Origin: Bosea vestrisii
GTDB lineage: Bacteria > Pseudomonadota > Alphaproteobacteria > Rhizobiales > Beijerinckiaceae
Assembly (NCBI RefSeq): GCF_030144325.1
Contig: NZ_CP126307.1
Span: forward strand, 5,236,001-5,300,000
Reading direction: 5' to 3'
Length of the DNA stretch: 64,000 nucleotides
In this document: positions 41,027 through 49,480 of the stretch, piece after piece
Position numbering within the stretch: position 1 is the stretch's first letter
Layout of the letters: the number at the start of each line of letters is the position of its first letter
Position numbers and translations under genes: made by a program
The notes under the pieces: generated by a model
What the model was told of the DNA's origin: nothing
The model's input: only the letters and a program-made list of their open reading frames with translations
Databases searched by the model: none

Positions 41027-42011
41027 GCTGGCGGCGATCGATGACGAAATCATGGCCCTTGGGCTTGCGCGAGATCGCCTCTTCCATCGCCCGGTAGAGC
41101 AGGGCGTCGTCACTGGAAGCGCGGATCGGGGCGCGCAGATCCGCCGCATCCTCCTGGCCGAGGCACATAAAGAGCGTGCCGGTGCAGGTCAGGCGCACCC
41201 GGTTGCAGCTCTCGCAGAAATTATGGGTCATCGGCGTGATGAAGCCGATCAATCCACCAGTCTCGCGCACCCGGACATAGCGCGCCGGACCGCCGGTGCG
41301 GTACGGATCGTCGTCGAGCGTGTAGCGGTCCATCAGCCTGGCCCGCACCATCGAGAGCGGCAGGAACTGGTCGAGCCGGGCAGGCTCGATCTCGCCAAGC
41401 GGCATCACCTCGATCAACGTCAGGTCCATGCCGAGCCCATGGGCCCAGTGCATCAACCCTTCGATCTCGTCTTCGTTGACGCCCTTCAGCGCCACCGCAT
41501 TGATCTTGACGCGCAGCCCCGCCGCCCGCGCCGCCTCGATGCCGGCGAGCACCTTGGAGAGGTCGCCCCAGCGCGTGATCTTGCGGAATTTTTCCGGATC
41601 GAGCGTGTCGAGCGAGACATTGACGCGGCGCACGCCGCAATCGGCCAGCTCCTGCGCATAGCGGCCGAGCTGAGAACCGTTGGTAGTTAGGGTCAATTCG
41701 TCGAGCGCGCCCGAGGCGAGATGGCGCGAGAGCGAGCGGAACAGGTTCATGATGTCGCGCCTGACCAGCGGCTCGCCGCCGGTGATGCGGAGCTTCCGCG
41801 TCCCGCGCGAGACGAAGGCGGTGGCGACGCGGTCGACCTCTTCGAGCGTCAACAGGTCGCGCTTCGGCAGGAAGGCCATGTCCTCGGACATGCAGTAGAC
41901 GCAGCGGAAATCGCAGCGATCCGTCACCGAGATGCGTAAGTAGGAGATGTCGCGGCCGAACGGGTCGGTCAGCGGCGCACGCATCAAGGGCTTGATGGGG
42001 TCGTGCAGCAC
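40983..42011 (-). CDS. moaA: GTP 3',8-cyclase (molybdenum cofactor biosynthesis)
   Basis: Radical-SAM enzyme of 342 residues that, with MoaC, makes cyclic pyranopterin from GTP. The N-terminal cluster motif is DRCDFRCVYCMSEDM (C-x3-C-x2-C), the SAM-binding RITGGEPLVRRDIM follows, and the second 4Fe-4S cluster ligands are in NFCESCNRVRLTCTG. The C-terminal two glycines (VTGG) needed for activity are present. GTG 42011 and ATG 41984 are both possible starts. The 3' end is duplicated at 38192, see findings. No other moa genes are in the window. Confidence 0.93.
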   Translation of the reverse strand: MLHDPIKPLMRAPLTDPFGRDISYLRISVTDRCDFRCVYCMSEDMAFLPKRDLLTLEEVDRVATAFVSRGTRKLRITGGEPLVRRDIMNLFRSLSRHLASGALDELTLTTNGSQLGRYAQELADCGVRRVNVSLDTLDPEKFRKITRWGDLSKVLAGIEAARAAGLRVKINAVALKGVNEDEIEGLMHWAHGLGMDLTLIEVMPLGEIEPARLDQFLPLSMVRARLMDRYTLDDDPYRTGGPARYVRVRETGGLIGFITPMTHNFCESCNRVRLTCTGTLFMCLGQEDAADLRAPIRASSDDALLYRAMEEAISRKPKGHDFVIDRRQPRAAVGRHMSVTGG

Positions 42012-42152
42012 GGCGGCTGAAATCCTCGGGCGGTCGCGGTCTTGCGGCGCGGTGCGCCTGCCGTTGCTCTGATATAGGAAGCGAGCATTGTCGGCGACAG
42101 GGCTGCGGTCAAGCAGGCTGATGGTCGCAAGCGGTTCTGGAGAAACACGAAG

Positions 42153-42521
42153 ATGTCAGATTGGCCGAGCGAGATCCGTCTGTCGAAGGATCGTCGCACT
42201 CTGCACGTGACCTTCGAGAGCGGTGAGAGCCATGCGCTTTCCGCCGAACTTCTGCGCGTCGAGAGCCCTTCGGCCGAGGTCCAGGGCCATGGCCCGACGC
42301 AGAAGCAGACGGTGCCGGGCAAGCACGAGGTCGAGATCCTCAAGGTCGAGCCGGTCGGCCACTACGCCGTCCGCCTGACCTTCGACGACATGCACGACAC
42401 CGGCATCTATGGCTGGGACTATCTGCGCGAGCTCGGCCGCGACGGCGAGGCGAAGCTGCAAGCCTATCTCGACGAGCTGGCGGCGAAAGGGCTGTCGCGG
42501 GAGCGGGTTCGGCGCGGGTAA
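42153..42521 (+). CDS. DUF971-domain protein
   Basis: Protein of 122 residues with the DUF971 domain (the N-terminal domain of gamma-butyrobetaine hydroxylase-like proteins): WPSEIRLSKDRRTLHVTFES, ALSAELLRVESPSAEVQGHG and VGHYAVRLTFDDMHDTGIYG with WDYLRELG. Stand-alone members often lie near molybdenum-cofactor or iron-sulfur genes; here it is divergent from moaA with 141 bases between. Likely metal-binding accessory, role unproved. Confidence 0.88.
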   Translation: MSDWPSEIRLSKDRRTLHVTFESGESHALSAELLRVESPSAEVQGHGPTQKQTVPGKHEVEILKVEPVGHYAVRLTFDDMHDTGIYGWDYLRELGRDGEAKLQAYLDELAAKGLSRERVRRG

Positions 42522-42656
42522 GGTGGGCATGGCTGTTCGGGGAGATGCGACCGACTGCGAATGTCAGTGATGCATGACAAGCAGTCCATGAACTGCCTGT
42601 AAAGCTTCATGTATATAGATTGTTTATAGCTGAAATGAACAGGGAATCAATCACTT

Positions 42657-42995
42657 ATGGATTTCGACAAGAAGACCGCGTTCATCTACCCCTGCATTAT
42701 GTTAGCAGGTGTAGGAACAGTGATCGGAGGCTTGATTTGGCGAGAACAGCGCCATTAAAATCGTCTTGCAACAGAGCCGCATGTCCCCGGCACGATCGTT
42801 TCGTTTCCGCACGGCAGGGGCGCGCGCGCCCTGATTGAGTTTACGAGATATCAGAACGGTGAACCAATTCTCTGCCGAGCCGAGGTCTCTCTGGATGCGG
42901 GGAATGCAAAGGTTGGACAGAGGGTTTCTGTCGCGCCCCGACCGGGCTCCTGTGGCGATGCCGCGGCGAGTTTGGATCTCTCCAACGGCCCTTAG
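42657..42995 (+). pseudogene. small membrane protein with DUF3592-like domain, interrupted by in-frame TAA
   Basis: One frame reads MDFDKKTAFIYPCIMLAGVG with a single membrane helix, then IWREQRH, stop TAA at 42756-42758. The same frame continues NRLATEPHVPGTIVSFPHGR, then ALIEFTRYQNGEPILCRAEV, AKVGQRVSVAPRPGSCGDAA and stop TAG 42993-42995. The second part has the DUF3592 pattern (P-G-T-(I/V)-V, V/I-x-F, V-G-x-x-V-x-V). Membrane helix followed by this domain is the usual architecture, so the TAA most likely destroys a 112-residue gene. The region is AT-richer than its surroundings. Confidence 0.6.
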
Positions 42996-43021
42996 TTTTG
43001 ACCGATAGGGCGAGCGGCTTG

Positions 43022-43175
43022 CCGTCATTCCGAGGCAGCCTGCAGGGCTGAGCCCGGAACCCAGAGCCGATGCCGGCCATCGTCGAGGCGCGGCGCTGAC
43101 AGCGCCTTTCCGGCAGCGACATCGGTTCTGGGTTCCGGGCTCTTTGCTATCGCAAAGCCCGGGAAAGACGGTGCA
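43022..43175. repeat. large palindromic intergenic repeat element
   Basis: GAGCCCGGAACCCAGAGCCG at 43050-43069 (arm to 43072) pairs with CGGTTCTGGGTTCCGGGCTC at 43123-43142 (arm from 43120), 23-bp arms with one mismatch. It is flanked by GTCATTCCG on the left and CGGGAAAGACGG on the right. The form is that of dispersed repeats common between alphaproteobacterial genes. The remaining sequence from 42996 to 43385 has no gene. Confidence 0.7.
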
Positions 43176-43332
43176 ACGCCGACCAGAAGCCCGAACCTCC
43201 AATCGGTCATAGGTCAAAGACCGTCGGTAAGAGGCCTGGGTGCGGCAATTCTGTTCCGGGCCGGACATCGATACTCGCCGGGCCGAAAGCAGATCCGATC
43301 GCCCGCGCTGTCCCCATCATCGCCGCCGCAAC

Positions 43333-43361
43333 AAAAAAGGCCGGCGTGAAGCCGGCCTTTC
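43333..43361 (-). terminator. rho-independent terminator of the L,D-transpeptidase gene
   Basis: On the minus strand AAAGGCCGGC TTCAC GCCGGCC is followed by TTTTTT, 25 bases after the transpeptidase stop. Confidence 0.85.
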
Positions 43362-43385
43362 GCAATCCTCGAATGCGGCGTTCGC

Positions 43386-43964
43386 TCAGCGGGCGACGAC
43401 GACGCGGGTGCCGACTTTGGCGCGCTCGTAGAGGTCGATCACATCCTCGTTCAGCATGCGGATGCAGCCCGAGGAGACCGCCTGGCCGATCGTCTCCGGC
43501 TCGTTCGAGCCGTGGATGCGGTAGAGGGTCGAGCCGAGATACATGGCGCGGGCGCCGAGCGGGTTCTCCGGTCCGCCGGGCATGAAGCGCGGCAGATCGG
43601 GGCGGCGCTTCAGCATCTGCGCCGGCGGGGTCCAGCCCGGCCACTCGGCCTTGCGGGTGACGGTCTGCGAGCCGGCCCAGTCGAAGCCGGGGCGGCCGAC
43701 GCCGACGCCGTAGCGGACGGCCTTGCCATCGGGCAGCACGAAATAGAGGCGACGCTCGCTCGTGTTGATCACGATCGTGCCGGGGCGATAGGTGCCGCTG
43801 AAGGAGACGACCTCGCGCGGGATCGCGGTCGCCTGCGCCTTGGCAGGGTCGACATAGGTGACGAGCGGCTGGCGGGTGAGCGGGTCGATCTCGGCGACAG
43901 CGGCGGTCGCCGTGGCCGCGACGGCCGTGCCGGCGATCAGGGCCAAACGGAAGAAGCGGAGCAT
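43386..43964 (-). CDS. L,D-transpeptidase (YkuD domain)
   Basis: Periplasmic peptidoglycan cross-linking enzyme of 192 residues. Signal peptide through TAAVAE; YkuD domain from PGTIVINTSERRLYFVLPDG; catalytic motif RIHGSNEPETIGQAVSSGC then IRM, with the nucleophilic Cys in S-S-G-C-I-R-M. Alphaproteobacteria use many such enzymes for 3-3 cross-links or protein attachment. Stands alone with its own terminator. Confidence 0.92.
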   Translation of the reverse strand: MLRFFRLALIAGTAVAATATAAVAEIDPLTRQPLVTYVDPAKAQATAIPREVVSFSGTYRPGTIVINTSERRLYFVLPDGKAVRYGVGVGRPGFDWAGSQTVTRKAEWPGWTPPAQMLKRRPDLPRFMPGGPENPLGARAMYLGSTLYRIHGSNEPETIGQAVSSGCIRMLNEDVIDLYERAKVGTRVVVAR

Positions 43965-44313
43965 TGCGGCCTCGGTGGATTACGGGGTGGCGGGCGCGAA
44001 GAAAGGTGACGGAAAAACGTCAACAATTCCCCAAATCTCTGGCAGAGCGAAGGCTGCCATTCAATCGACCGGCGTTCACATCGGCGCGACCTTCCGAGCT
44101 TTGAAGGCGCCCGTTGCCGGTGTGCAACAGGCGCAGGCGTCTGGAGGCTGCTTGGCCTGATCTGGGCGGTTTTCGGGCGGAAGCGCGGCGGACAGCGGCT
44201 CCCCCGAATGAAGGACGCGGCGCGCTTCGAGGAGGGCTACGAAATCCGAAGATCCTGCTTCGTCGCCAAGTTCGGCGAGGTCGAGGCCAGGCATTGCCTC
44301 AGGGAAGACGCGC
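43965..44313. other. gene-poor stretch between transpeptidase and hypothetical gene
   Basis: About 350 bases. It holds the transpeptidase promoter and two weak short frames: plus from ATG 44208 (MKDAARFEEGYEIRRSCFVA) and minus from about 44321 to 44076. Neither has clear ribosome sites and neither is supported enough to annotate. Confidence 0.35.
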
Positions 44314-45123
44314 ATGGCCAAGGCAGTCGCAGTCCACGCCGTCTACCTCGAGGACTCCACCATGATCCATGAATTCAACTTGAAACGGATCGGGCCCGAC
44401 GGATTGGAGACCGGGCACGCCGGCATACGGGAAAGCTTTTCGCCTCGGAAGGCTGTCGACGAGATTCTATACTCAGCGAATGTGGCGGGCGGGAACCGGA
44501 TCAAAATCCTGCGCCTCCTCGCGCATGGCGATGCTGGCGAGTTCAATTTTCCTGGTCTGAAGGGACGTTCGTCTATCGCGCGGGAATATGGCGGGCTGCG
44601 GGGCGCATTCGCGCCTCTGGCCAGGATCGAGATCCACGGCTGCGGCTGCGCCAGCGAAAAGGATCTGCGTACTGTGCGCGATCCTCAGACGCAGCGAAAG
44701 GTCGAGGTCGGCCAGTATACGGGTGATCCGAAAGGACGCGGCCTGCTCTTCCTTTATGCTGTGGCGCGAACCTTCAACGTTCCCGTCACCGGTGGGGTGG
44801 ACTCGCAAGGCCCCTGGGACGGCTGGAGCTATAGCGGTGTCACCGTCACCATTTCTCCTGCCGGCAAGTTCTACGCCGAGAAGCCGGGGCAGCGCTGGTG
44901 GGATCCTTCTTCCGCAGACGAGGAGGCTGGCCGCGAGTTCAGGCGGATCCAGAAGCAGTACATCGACAAGAAGCTCTATGTGGAGGCACGCATTGCGCTT
45001 CGCGTGCTGATGGCGACCTATCCGACATCGAAGGAGGCGCGCGATGCAGAGCGCTTGGTGCCGCTGGGAGGGCTGGAGGCGCTGGACAAGCCGCCCCCTG
45101 GGATGGCGACGAAGTTCGAGTAG
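44314..45123 (+). CDS. hypothetical protein, possible caspase/DUF4347-like fold
   Basis: Unrecognised cytosolic protein of 269 residues. A segment RIKILRLLAHGDAGEFNFPG, then RIEIHGCGCASEKDLRTVRD and GLLFLYAVARTFNVPVTGGV recalls caspase-fold or DUF4347-like domains, in which a His (LAHG) and a Cys (HGCGC) end successive strands. The C-terminal 60 residues are helical (FRRIQKQYIDKKLYVEARIA). ATG 44314 has AGGGAAG; ATG 44362 is also good. No partner is obvious and the fold proposal is tentative. Confidence 0.65.
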   Translation: MAKAVAVHAVYLEDSTMIHEFNLKRIGPDGLETGHAGIRESFSPRKAVDEILYSANVAGGNRIKILRLLAHGDAGEFNFPGLKGRSSIAREYGGLRGAFAPLARIEIHGCGCASEKDLRTVRDPQTQRKVEVGQYTGDPKGRGLLFLYAVARTFNVPVTGGVDSQGPWDGWSYSGVTVTISPAGKFYAEKPGQRWWDPSSADEEAGREFRRIQKQYIDKKLYVEARIALRVLMATYPTSKEARDAERLVPLGGLEALDKPPPGMATKFE

Positions 45124-45276
45124 GCCTGTACCCTCGCGGGATCGTGCGTCGCTCGTGAAGACCTGTCCGATTGCCGTTAACGGACCGTTCGCCTAATCTT
45201 CAGATGAAGGGGCAACTTCCGATTGCAAAGCCGGGCCGGCTCTGGTCCGCTTCTGCGAAACGCCGGGAGGTTCGCC

Positions 45277-45555
45277 ATGCCTGCGTGCCAACTCAATGCC
45301 GGACCAGATGAACTCGCTGCCCTCGGGACAGCCTTTCACGAGGCGTGGCGGCATGTCGGCCCGATCGCTGGACCGTTCGAGAATCCTCATCGCGAATGGC
45401 TCGCGCGCCTGATTCTCGGCCTGCGTCGTTCCGGCCATTCCGGCGACATTACGCTGCTCGCGATCGAGCAGTTCCAGGCGACCTCGCCCCTGGCCGAATG
45501 GGCGAGCAGCGCGCAAGGCGCGCCGCGGCGCCCTGAGCGCATCGGCCACGGCTGA
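45277..45555 (+). CDS. hypothetical protein, 92 aa
   Basis: Short soluble protein starting MPACQLNAGPDELAALGTAF. ATG 45277 has GGGAGG six bases ahead. Contains a probable helical region REWLARLILGLRRSGHSGDI and TLLAIEQFQATSPL. No family recognised. Alone between the hypothetical gene and the outer-membrane protein gene. Confidence 0.55.
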   Translation: MPACQLNAGPDELAALGTAFHEAWRHVGPIAGPFENPHREWLARLILGLRRSGHSGDITLLAIEQFQATSPLAEWASSAQGAPRRPERIGHG

Positions 45556-45738
45556 GCGCGGCCCGCGGCGACCCTTACATCTCCAACAGACCTGATTCAG
45601 GCCGGTGCCCGCATGGCGGGCAACGTTGCCGTAATCTTCGCCCGCAATCTGCACCGTGCTGACCCGGTCCGATGAACGGACCTGCGGTCGCAAGGCAGAT
45701 GCGTCGGCGGCGACCAAGGCCGCCGCAAGGAGTCTTTG

Positions 45739-46380
45739 ATGAAGCGTCTTATCCCGATCGCCGGCCTCGGCCTGCTGGCCCTGCTCGCGGTCCCGGCCAT
45801 GGCGGCCGATCGTCCCGCGCGCGTGCAGCAATACCAGCCGGCCTATTCGCAGCCGCGCCCCTATAACTGGAACGGCATCTATGCCGGCGTGCATGCAGGC
45901 GCCGCCTTCGATCGTTTCGACGGAGCCGCCAAGAAAAGCCGCAACGAAATCCTGCTCGGCGGCCAGGTCGGCTACAACCACCAGATGGGCAGCCTCGTCA
46001 CCGGTCTGGAAGCCGACATGTCGATGAACGGCTTTGGCAGGGGCGCCAAGCGCACCGGCGGCACCAGCGCCGACATGCGCTATGCCGGCACGCTGAAGGC
46101 CCGCGCCGGCGTCGCCTTCGACCGCCTCCTGGTCTACGGCCTCGGCGGTGTCGCCTATGGCAGCCTGAAGGCGAGCGACGGGCTCGTCTCGAAGGAAAAG
46201 AGCAAGATCGGCTATGTCGTCGGCGCCGGCGCCGAATACGGCATCACCGACAATCTCTCCGCCAAGGTCGAGTACAACTATGTCTCGCTCGGCAAGCAGA
46301 ACTTTCAGTTCACCACTGGCCGGGCCCGCGTCGGCGTCAGCGAGCATATCGTCAAGACCGGCCTGAACTACCGGTTCTAG
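45739..46380 (+). CDS. outer-membrane beta-barrel protein, Omp25/31 family
   Basis: Outer-membrane protein of 213 residues. Signal peptide to AMAA; mature part has the family features YNWNGIYAGVHAGAAFD, GGQVGYNHQMGSLVTGLEAD, LLVYGLGGVAYG and a terminal strand ending NYRF with a C-terminal Phe needed for assembly. ATG 45739 has AAGGAG. Such proteins give structural stability or act as small porins. Confidence 0.9.
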   Translation: MKRLIPIAGLGLLALLAVPAMAADRPARVQQYQPAYSQPRPYNWNGIYAGVHAGAAFDRFDGAAKKSRNEILLGGQVGYNHQMGSLVTGLEADMSMNGFGRGAKRTGGTSADMRYAGTLKARAGVAFDRLLVYGLGGVAYGSLKASDGLVSKEKSKIGYVVGAGAEYGITDNLSAKVEYNYVSLGKQNFQFTTGRARVGVSEHIVKTGLNYRF

Positions 46381-46390
46381 TCCTGAAATC

Positions 46391-46412
46391 CCGGGCCGGT
46401 TGACCGGCCCGG
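46391..46412 (+). terminator. GC-rich hairpin after the barrel protein gene
   Basis: CCGGGCCGG TTGA CCGGCCCGG 11 bases after the stop. Only a few T follow, so it may act as a weak terminator or mRNA 3' stabiliser. Confidence 0.5.
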
Positions 46413-46574
46413 ATCACCTTGCGGCCCTGGAGTCCGTTCCGGTCAGGTTGGCTCAACCTGATCGGATCGGGCATCAGGGGCCGCGCCAAGGCATGGATGG
46501 AGCGTGATGTGTCTGGATACTTCGCCCCTATTCCGGCATCACGTTCCATCCGTGCACCCTGAATCGATCCCTTA

Positions 46575-47258
46575 ATGCGCGCACTGATCGTCGAGGACGA
46601 GCCACAGCTGATGGCTTTCCTGTCCTCGCTCCTCACCAATGCCGGGCTTATCGCCGATCGCACGACCACGATCGATGCGGCGCTGGCCGCCCTGCGCTCG
46701 ACCCCTTTCGACATCGTCATCGTCGATCGACGCCTGCCCGACGGCGACGGCCTGTCGATTGTCAAGGCGCTGAGCAACTCCGATACGCGGCCCGCCTTCC
46801 TGATCCTGACTGCCCGCGACGCCAAGGCCGACGTGATCGAGGGCTTGAACGGCGGGGCGGACGACTATCTGATCAAGCCTTTCGAGCCGGAGGAGTTGCT
46901 GGCGCGCCTGCGGGTCATCATGCGCCGGCGCAATCCCAAGCGCTCGCTGGTGATCACCGCCGGCAACCTGTCGCTCGATCTTGAGGGACGCTGTGCCTCC
47001 GTCGGCTCGGAACTGCTCGACCTGCGCCGGCGTGAGGCCCTGATCCTGGAAGCGCTCGTCCAGCGGGCCGGCCGCGTCGTCACCCGCGACGTCCTGATCG
47101 AGGCCGTCTACGGCTTCGACGACATGATCGAGTCGAATACGCTGGAGGCGCAGATCTCGCGGCTGCGGCGCAAGCTCAAGGATGCCGGCGCCCGGGTCGA
47201 GATCACCTCGCTGCGCGGCATCGGCTATATGCTGAGAACTGTGGAGCTGGCGCAGTAG
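46575..47258 (+). CDS. OmpR-family response regulator
   Basis: DNA-binding two-component regulator of 227 residues. Receiver domain 1-112: acidic pair VEDEP, phosphoacceptor Asp51 in IVIVDRRLPDG, Thr in LILTARD, and Lys in IKPFEPEELL. Winged-helix domain 125-222 with RREALILEALVQRAGRVVTR and SNTLEAQISRLRRKLKDAGA. It is convergent with a histidine kinase, its likely partner, which is unusual because such pairs are commonly co-directional. Confidence 0.92.
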   Translation: MRALIVEDEPQLMAFLSSLLTNAGLIADRTTTIDAALAALRSTPFDIVIVDRRLPDGDGLSIVKALSNSDTRPAFLILTARDAKADVIEGLNGGADDYLIKPFEPEELLARLRVIMRRRNPKRSLVITAGNLSLDLEGRCASVGSELLDLRRREALILEALVQRAGRVVTRDVLIEAVYGFDDMIESNTLEAQISRLRRKLKDAGARVEITSLRGIGYMLRTVELAQ

Positions 47259-47274
47259 TGCTGCGGCTCGGTGG

Positions 47275-48606
47275 TCATTCGGGCGGCGGGAAGACCAGCC
47301 GCACCAGGGTGCCGCCGCCGGGTCGGCCGAGAATGGTGAGTGTTCCGCCATGGGCAGCCATGATGTCGCGCACGATCGTCAGGCCGAGCCCTGCGCCAGT
47401 CGAATTCGGTGACATCCGGTTGAACGGCTCGGTCACCTGCGAGCGGTCGGAGGGGGCGATGCCGACCCCGTCATCGGCGATTTCAACCACGGCACCGTCA
47501 ATCACCTTGACCAGGATCATCGATTTCGCCTGGGCATGGCGCAGCGCATTGTCGACCAGATTGGCGATAGCCGCCCGAACCGTCGGCTCGTTGGCCTGGA
47601 TCAGCGAGCGGCGATCGCCTTCCTCGTCCAGCGCGATATCGGCTCCGTTGCTCAGGATCAACGGAGCGAGATCGGCCAGCACCGCGCGGGCAGTGGCGTT
47701 GAGCTGCAGCGGCTCGAAGGGGAGTTCCGTGCTGTGCAGGCGCGCGAGCTGCAGCATCGACGAGACGATGGTGGTCAACCGGCTGACATCGGTGGTGAGC
47801 GCCAGCCGCATCTGATCGTTCGGCAGCGCGTCGATCCGGCCGTGCATCACGGTCAGCGGGGTACGCAGCTCATGCGCGACATTGTTCATGAAGCGCTGCT
47901 GCACCTCCATGTTCTTGGCGATCTGGTCGAGCGCCCCATTGAGGGCAGTGGTCAGCGGCATCAGCTCGACCGGGGTCTCCTCGGTCGGCAGTAGGCCGCG
48001 CGGCGCCCTCGGGTCGATCCTGGCCGCGGCCTCGGCAGCGCTTCGCAGCCGCTCGCCGATATAGGAGACCGACATCGCGATCGCCGCCGCGATCAGCAGG
48101 CCGAAGACCACCGAGATCGCCAGTGCGGAGCCCGCGATGCCGCGCAAGTAGTAGCCGAGAATCAGATCCCAGCCCGGCCGGCCGCCGCCGGTCGCCACGA
48201 TGACGCGGCTGCCGTCCTTCTCGATCACGTCGAAGGCGAGCGCATTGTCGCCACCGACCCGCATCTGCGCGGCGATGGTCGGGCCGTCGAGCCTGATGTC
48301 GATCGGCAGGCCCGGCCGCAATTCTGGCGCATACTCAACGACGGAACGTCCATCCGAGACGAGGTACCAGAGCTGGGGACTGGCGCGCTCGATCCGGGTC
48401 AGCCCGGCGGTCTTGTCGACCTGCAACGGGTTTCCGGACGGCGAGCGCACGCTTTGCTGGATGACCTGCGAGGTGACATCGTTGCGCAGGGCACCGGGGT
48501 CCTCGGTGACAAAGGTGAAGACGATGACGGCGCCGATGAAGGCGGTGAACAGGACGATGCCGAGCAGCGACAGCCGAATGGTGAGGGCGCGCGAGAGCGA
48601 GGTCAC
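47275..48606 (-). CDS. sensor histidine kinase
   Basis: Membrane kinase of 443 residues. Helices at about 10-33 and 155-182 enclose a periplasmic sensor of 120 residues; a HAMP-like linker follows. The H-box is FMNNVAHELRTPLTVMHGRI with His245, the N-box NLVDNALRHAQ, the G1 box EIADDGVGIAP and G2 GAGLGLTIVRDI. GTG 48604-48606 has GGAG; no better start is seen. It ends 17 bases from the response regulator, which it presumably phosphorylates. Confidence 0.9.
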   Translation of the reverse strand: MTSLSRALTIRLSLLGIVLFTAFIGAVIVFTFVTEDPGALRNDVTSQVIQQSVRSPSGNPLQVDKTAGLTRIERASPQLWYLVSDGRSVVEYAPELRPGLPIDIRLDGPTIAAQMRVGGDNALAFDVIEKDGSRVIVATGGGRPGWDLILGYYLRGIAGSALAISVVFGLLIAAAIAMSVSYIGERLRSAAEAAARIDPRAPRGLLPTEETPVELMPLTTALNGALDQIAKNMEVQQRFMNNVAHELRTPLTVMHGRIDALPNDQMRLALTTDVSRLTTIVSSMLQLARLHSTELPFEPLQLNATARAVLADLAPLILSNGADIALDEEGDRRSLIQANEPTVRAAIANLVDNALRHAQAKSMILVKVIDGAVVEIADDGVGIAPSDRSQVTEPFNRMSPNSTGAGLGLTIVRDIMAAHGGTLTILGRPGGGTLVRLVFPPPE

Positions 48607-48783
48607 CGTCGATCTCCGCGGTTACGGACTGCCGGGTGAGGGGCCAGGGCGAACTGGGTGTTACGGGTCGTCACGGAACCTCGATGCGGATATGGCTTGC
48701 GGAACCGGGCGCTCCTGCCTTCCTCTTCCTGCATGGACCGTATCGCCATTGCCGTTCAACTCTCTCCCGGTACGGCCAACCTG

Positions 48784-49452
48784 ATGCATGTTCTGCATGT
48801 CCTGGCGAGATGGTCCTGGCTGCGTCTGGCGCTGGTCGTGCTGTCGGCGGGCATGTCGAGCGTTGTCTTCGCCCAAAACGCGCCGGTGAAGGGCGACATC
48901 AGGCCCGGCCAGCTGCCGACGGCTCCGCGACAGGATATCTTCCGGTTCGTCGAAGGTGTGTTCGATACCACCTCCAAGACGGTCAGCATCCCGATCGAGC
49001 GTTCGCTCGCGCTCTTTGGCGAGCCGAACGCCTATATCGTCGGCGGCGAGCTCAGCGGCTCCTTCGTGATCGGCGGCCGCCATGGCAGCGGCGAGTTGCG
49101 CTTCTCGGACGGGATTCCGATCTCGGTGAATTGGTCGGCGCTCTCTGTCGGCATCGGCCTTGGCGCCGACTATGGCCGGGTCATCATGCTGGTCTACGGG
49201 CTCGACCGGTACGAGGACGTGTTCGGCACCTATGCCAGCCTCGGCGGCAGCGCCCATTTCCTCGCCGGCGCCAACGCCACCATTCTCGCTTCGACGCGTG
49301 CCCGGATCGTCCTGATCTCCTCCGGCCTCGGCCTGCGCTTTTCCGGCGATCTCAGCCGCATTGTCATCGAGCCGGCAGGAGCGCAGGAACAGCTGCGTCC
49401 GCCTGGCCGGATCTGCGCCACGCCGGCCGACTGCCCACCGCCGGGCCGCTGA
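48784..49452 (+). CDS. DUF1134-domain exported protein (EipA-like)
   Basis: Exported protein of 222 residues. Leader through VVFAQ; DUF1134 domain from residue 45: LFGEPNAYIVGGELSGSFVI, GGRHGSGELRF, VNWSALSVGIGLGADYGRVI and YASLGGSAHFLAGANATILA. DUF1134 includes Brucella EipA, an envelope-integrity factor. The C-terminus is Pro/Cys-rich (CATPADCPPPGR). ATG 48784 puts the signal peptide at the very N-terminus; earlier starts would not. Divergent from the kinase gene. Confidence 0.82.
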   Translation: MHVLHVLARWSWLRLALVVLSAGMSSVVFAQNAPVKGDIRPGQLPTAPRQDIFRFVEGVFDTTSKTVSIPIERSLALFGEPNAYIVGGELSGSFVIGGRHGSGELRFSDGIPISVNWSALSVGIGLGADYGRVIMLVYGLDRYEDVFGTYASLGGSAHFLAGANATILASTRARIVLISSGLGLRFSGDLSRIVIEPAGAQEQLRPPGRICATPADCPPPGR

Positions 49453-49480
49453 CAAGTTCGGGGTAAGCAGGGTCCCGGTC

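Noticed and set aside
44076..44321. Small minus-strand frame with mixed composition
   Set aside because: Overlaps the start of the gene at 44314 and lacks a ribosome site and homology features.
44208..44372. Plus-strand short frame starting MKDAARFEEGYEIRR
   Set aside because: Composition is plausible but it runs into the better-supported gene at 44314 in another frame and has no ribosome site.
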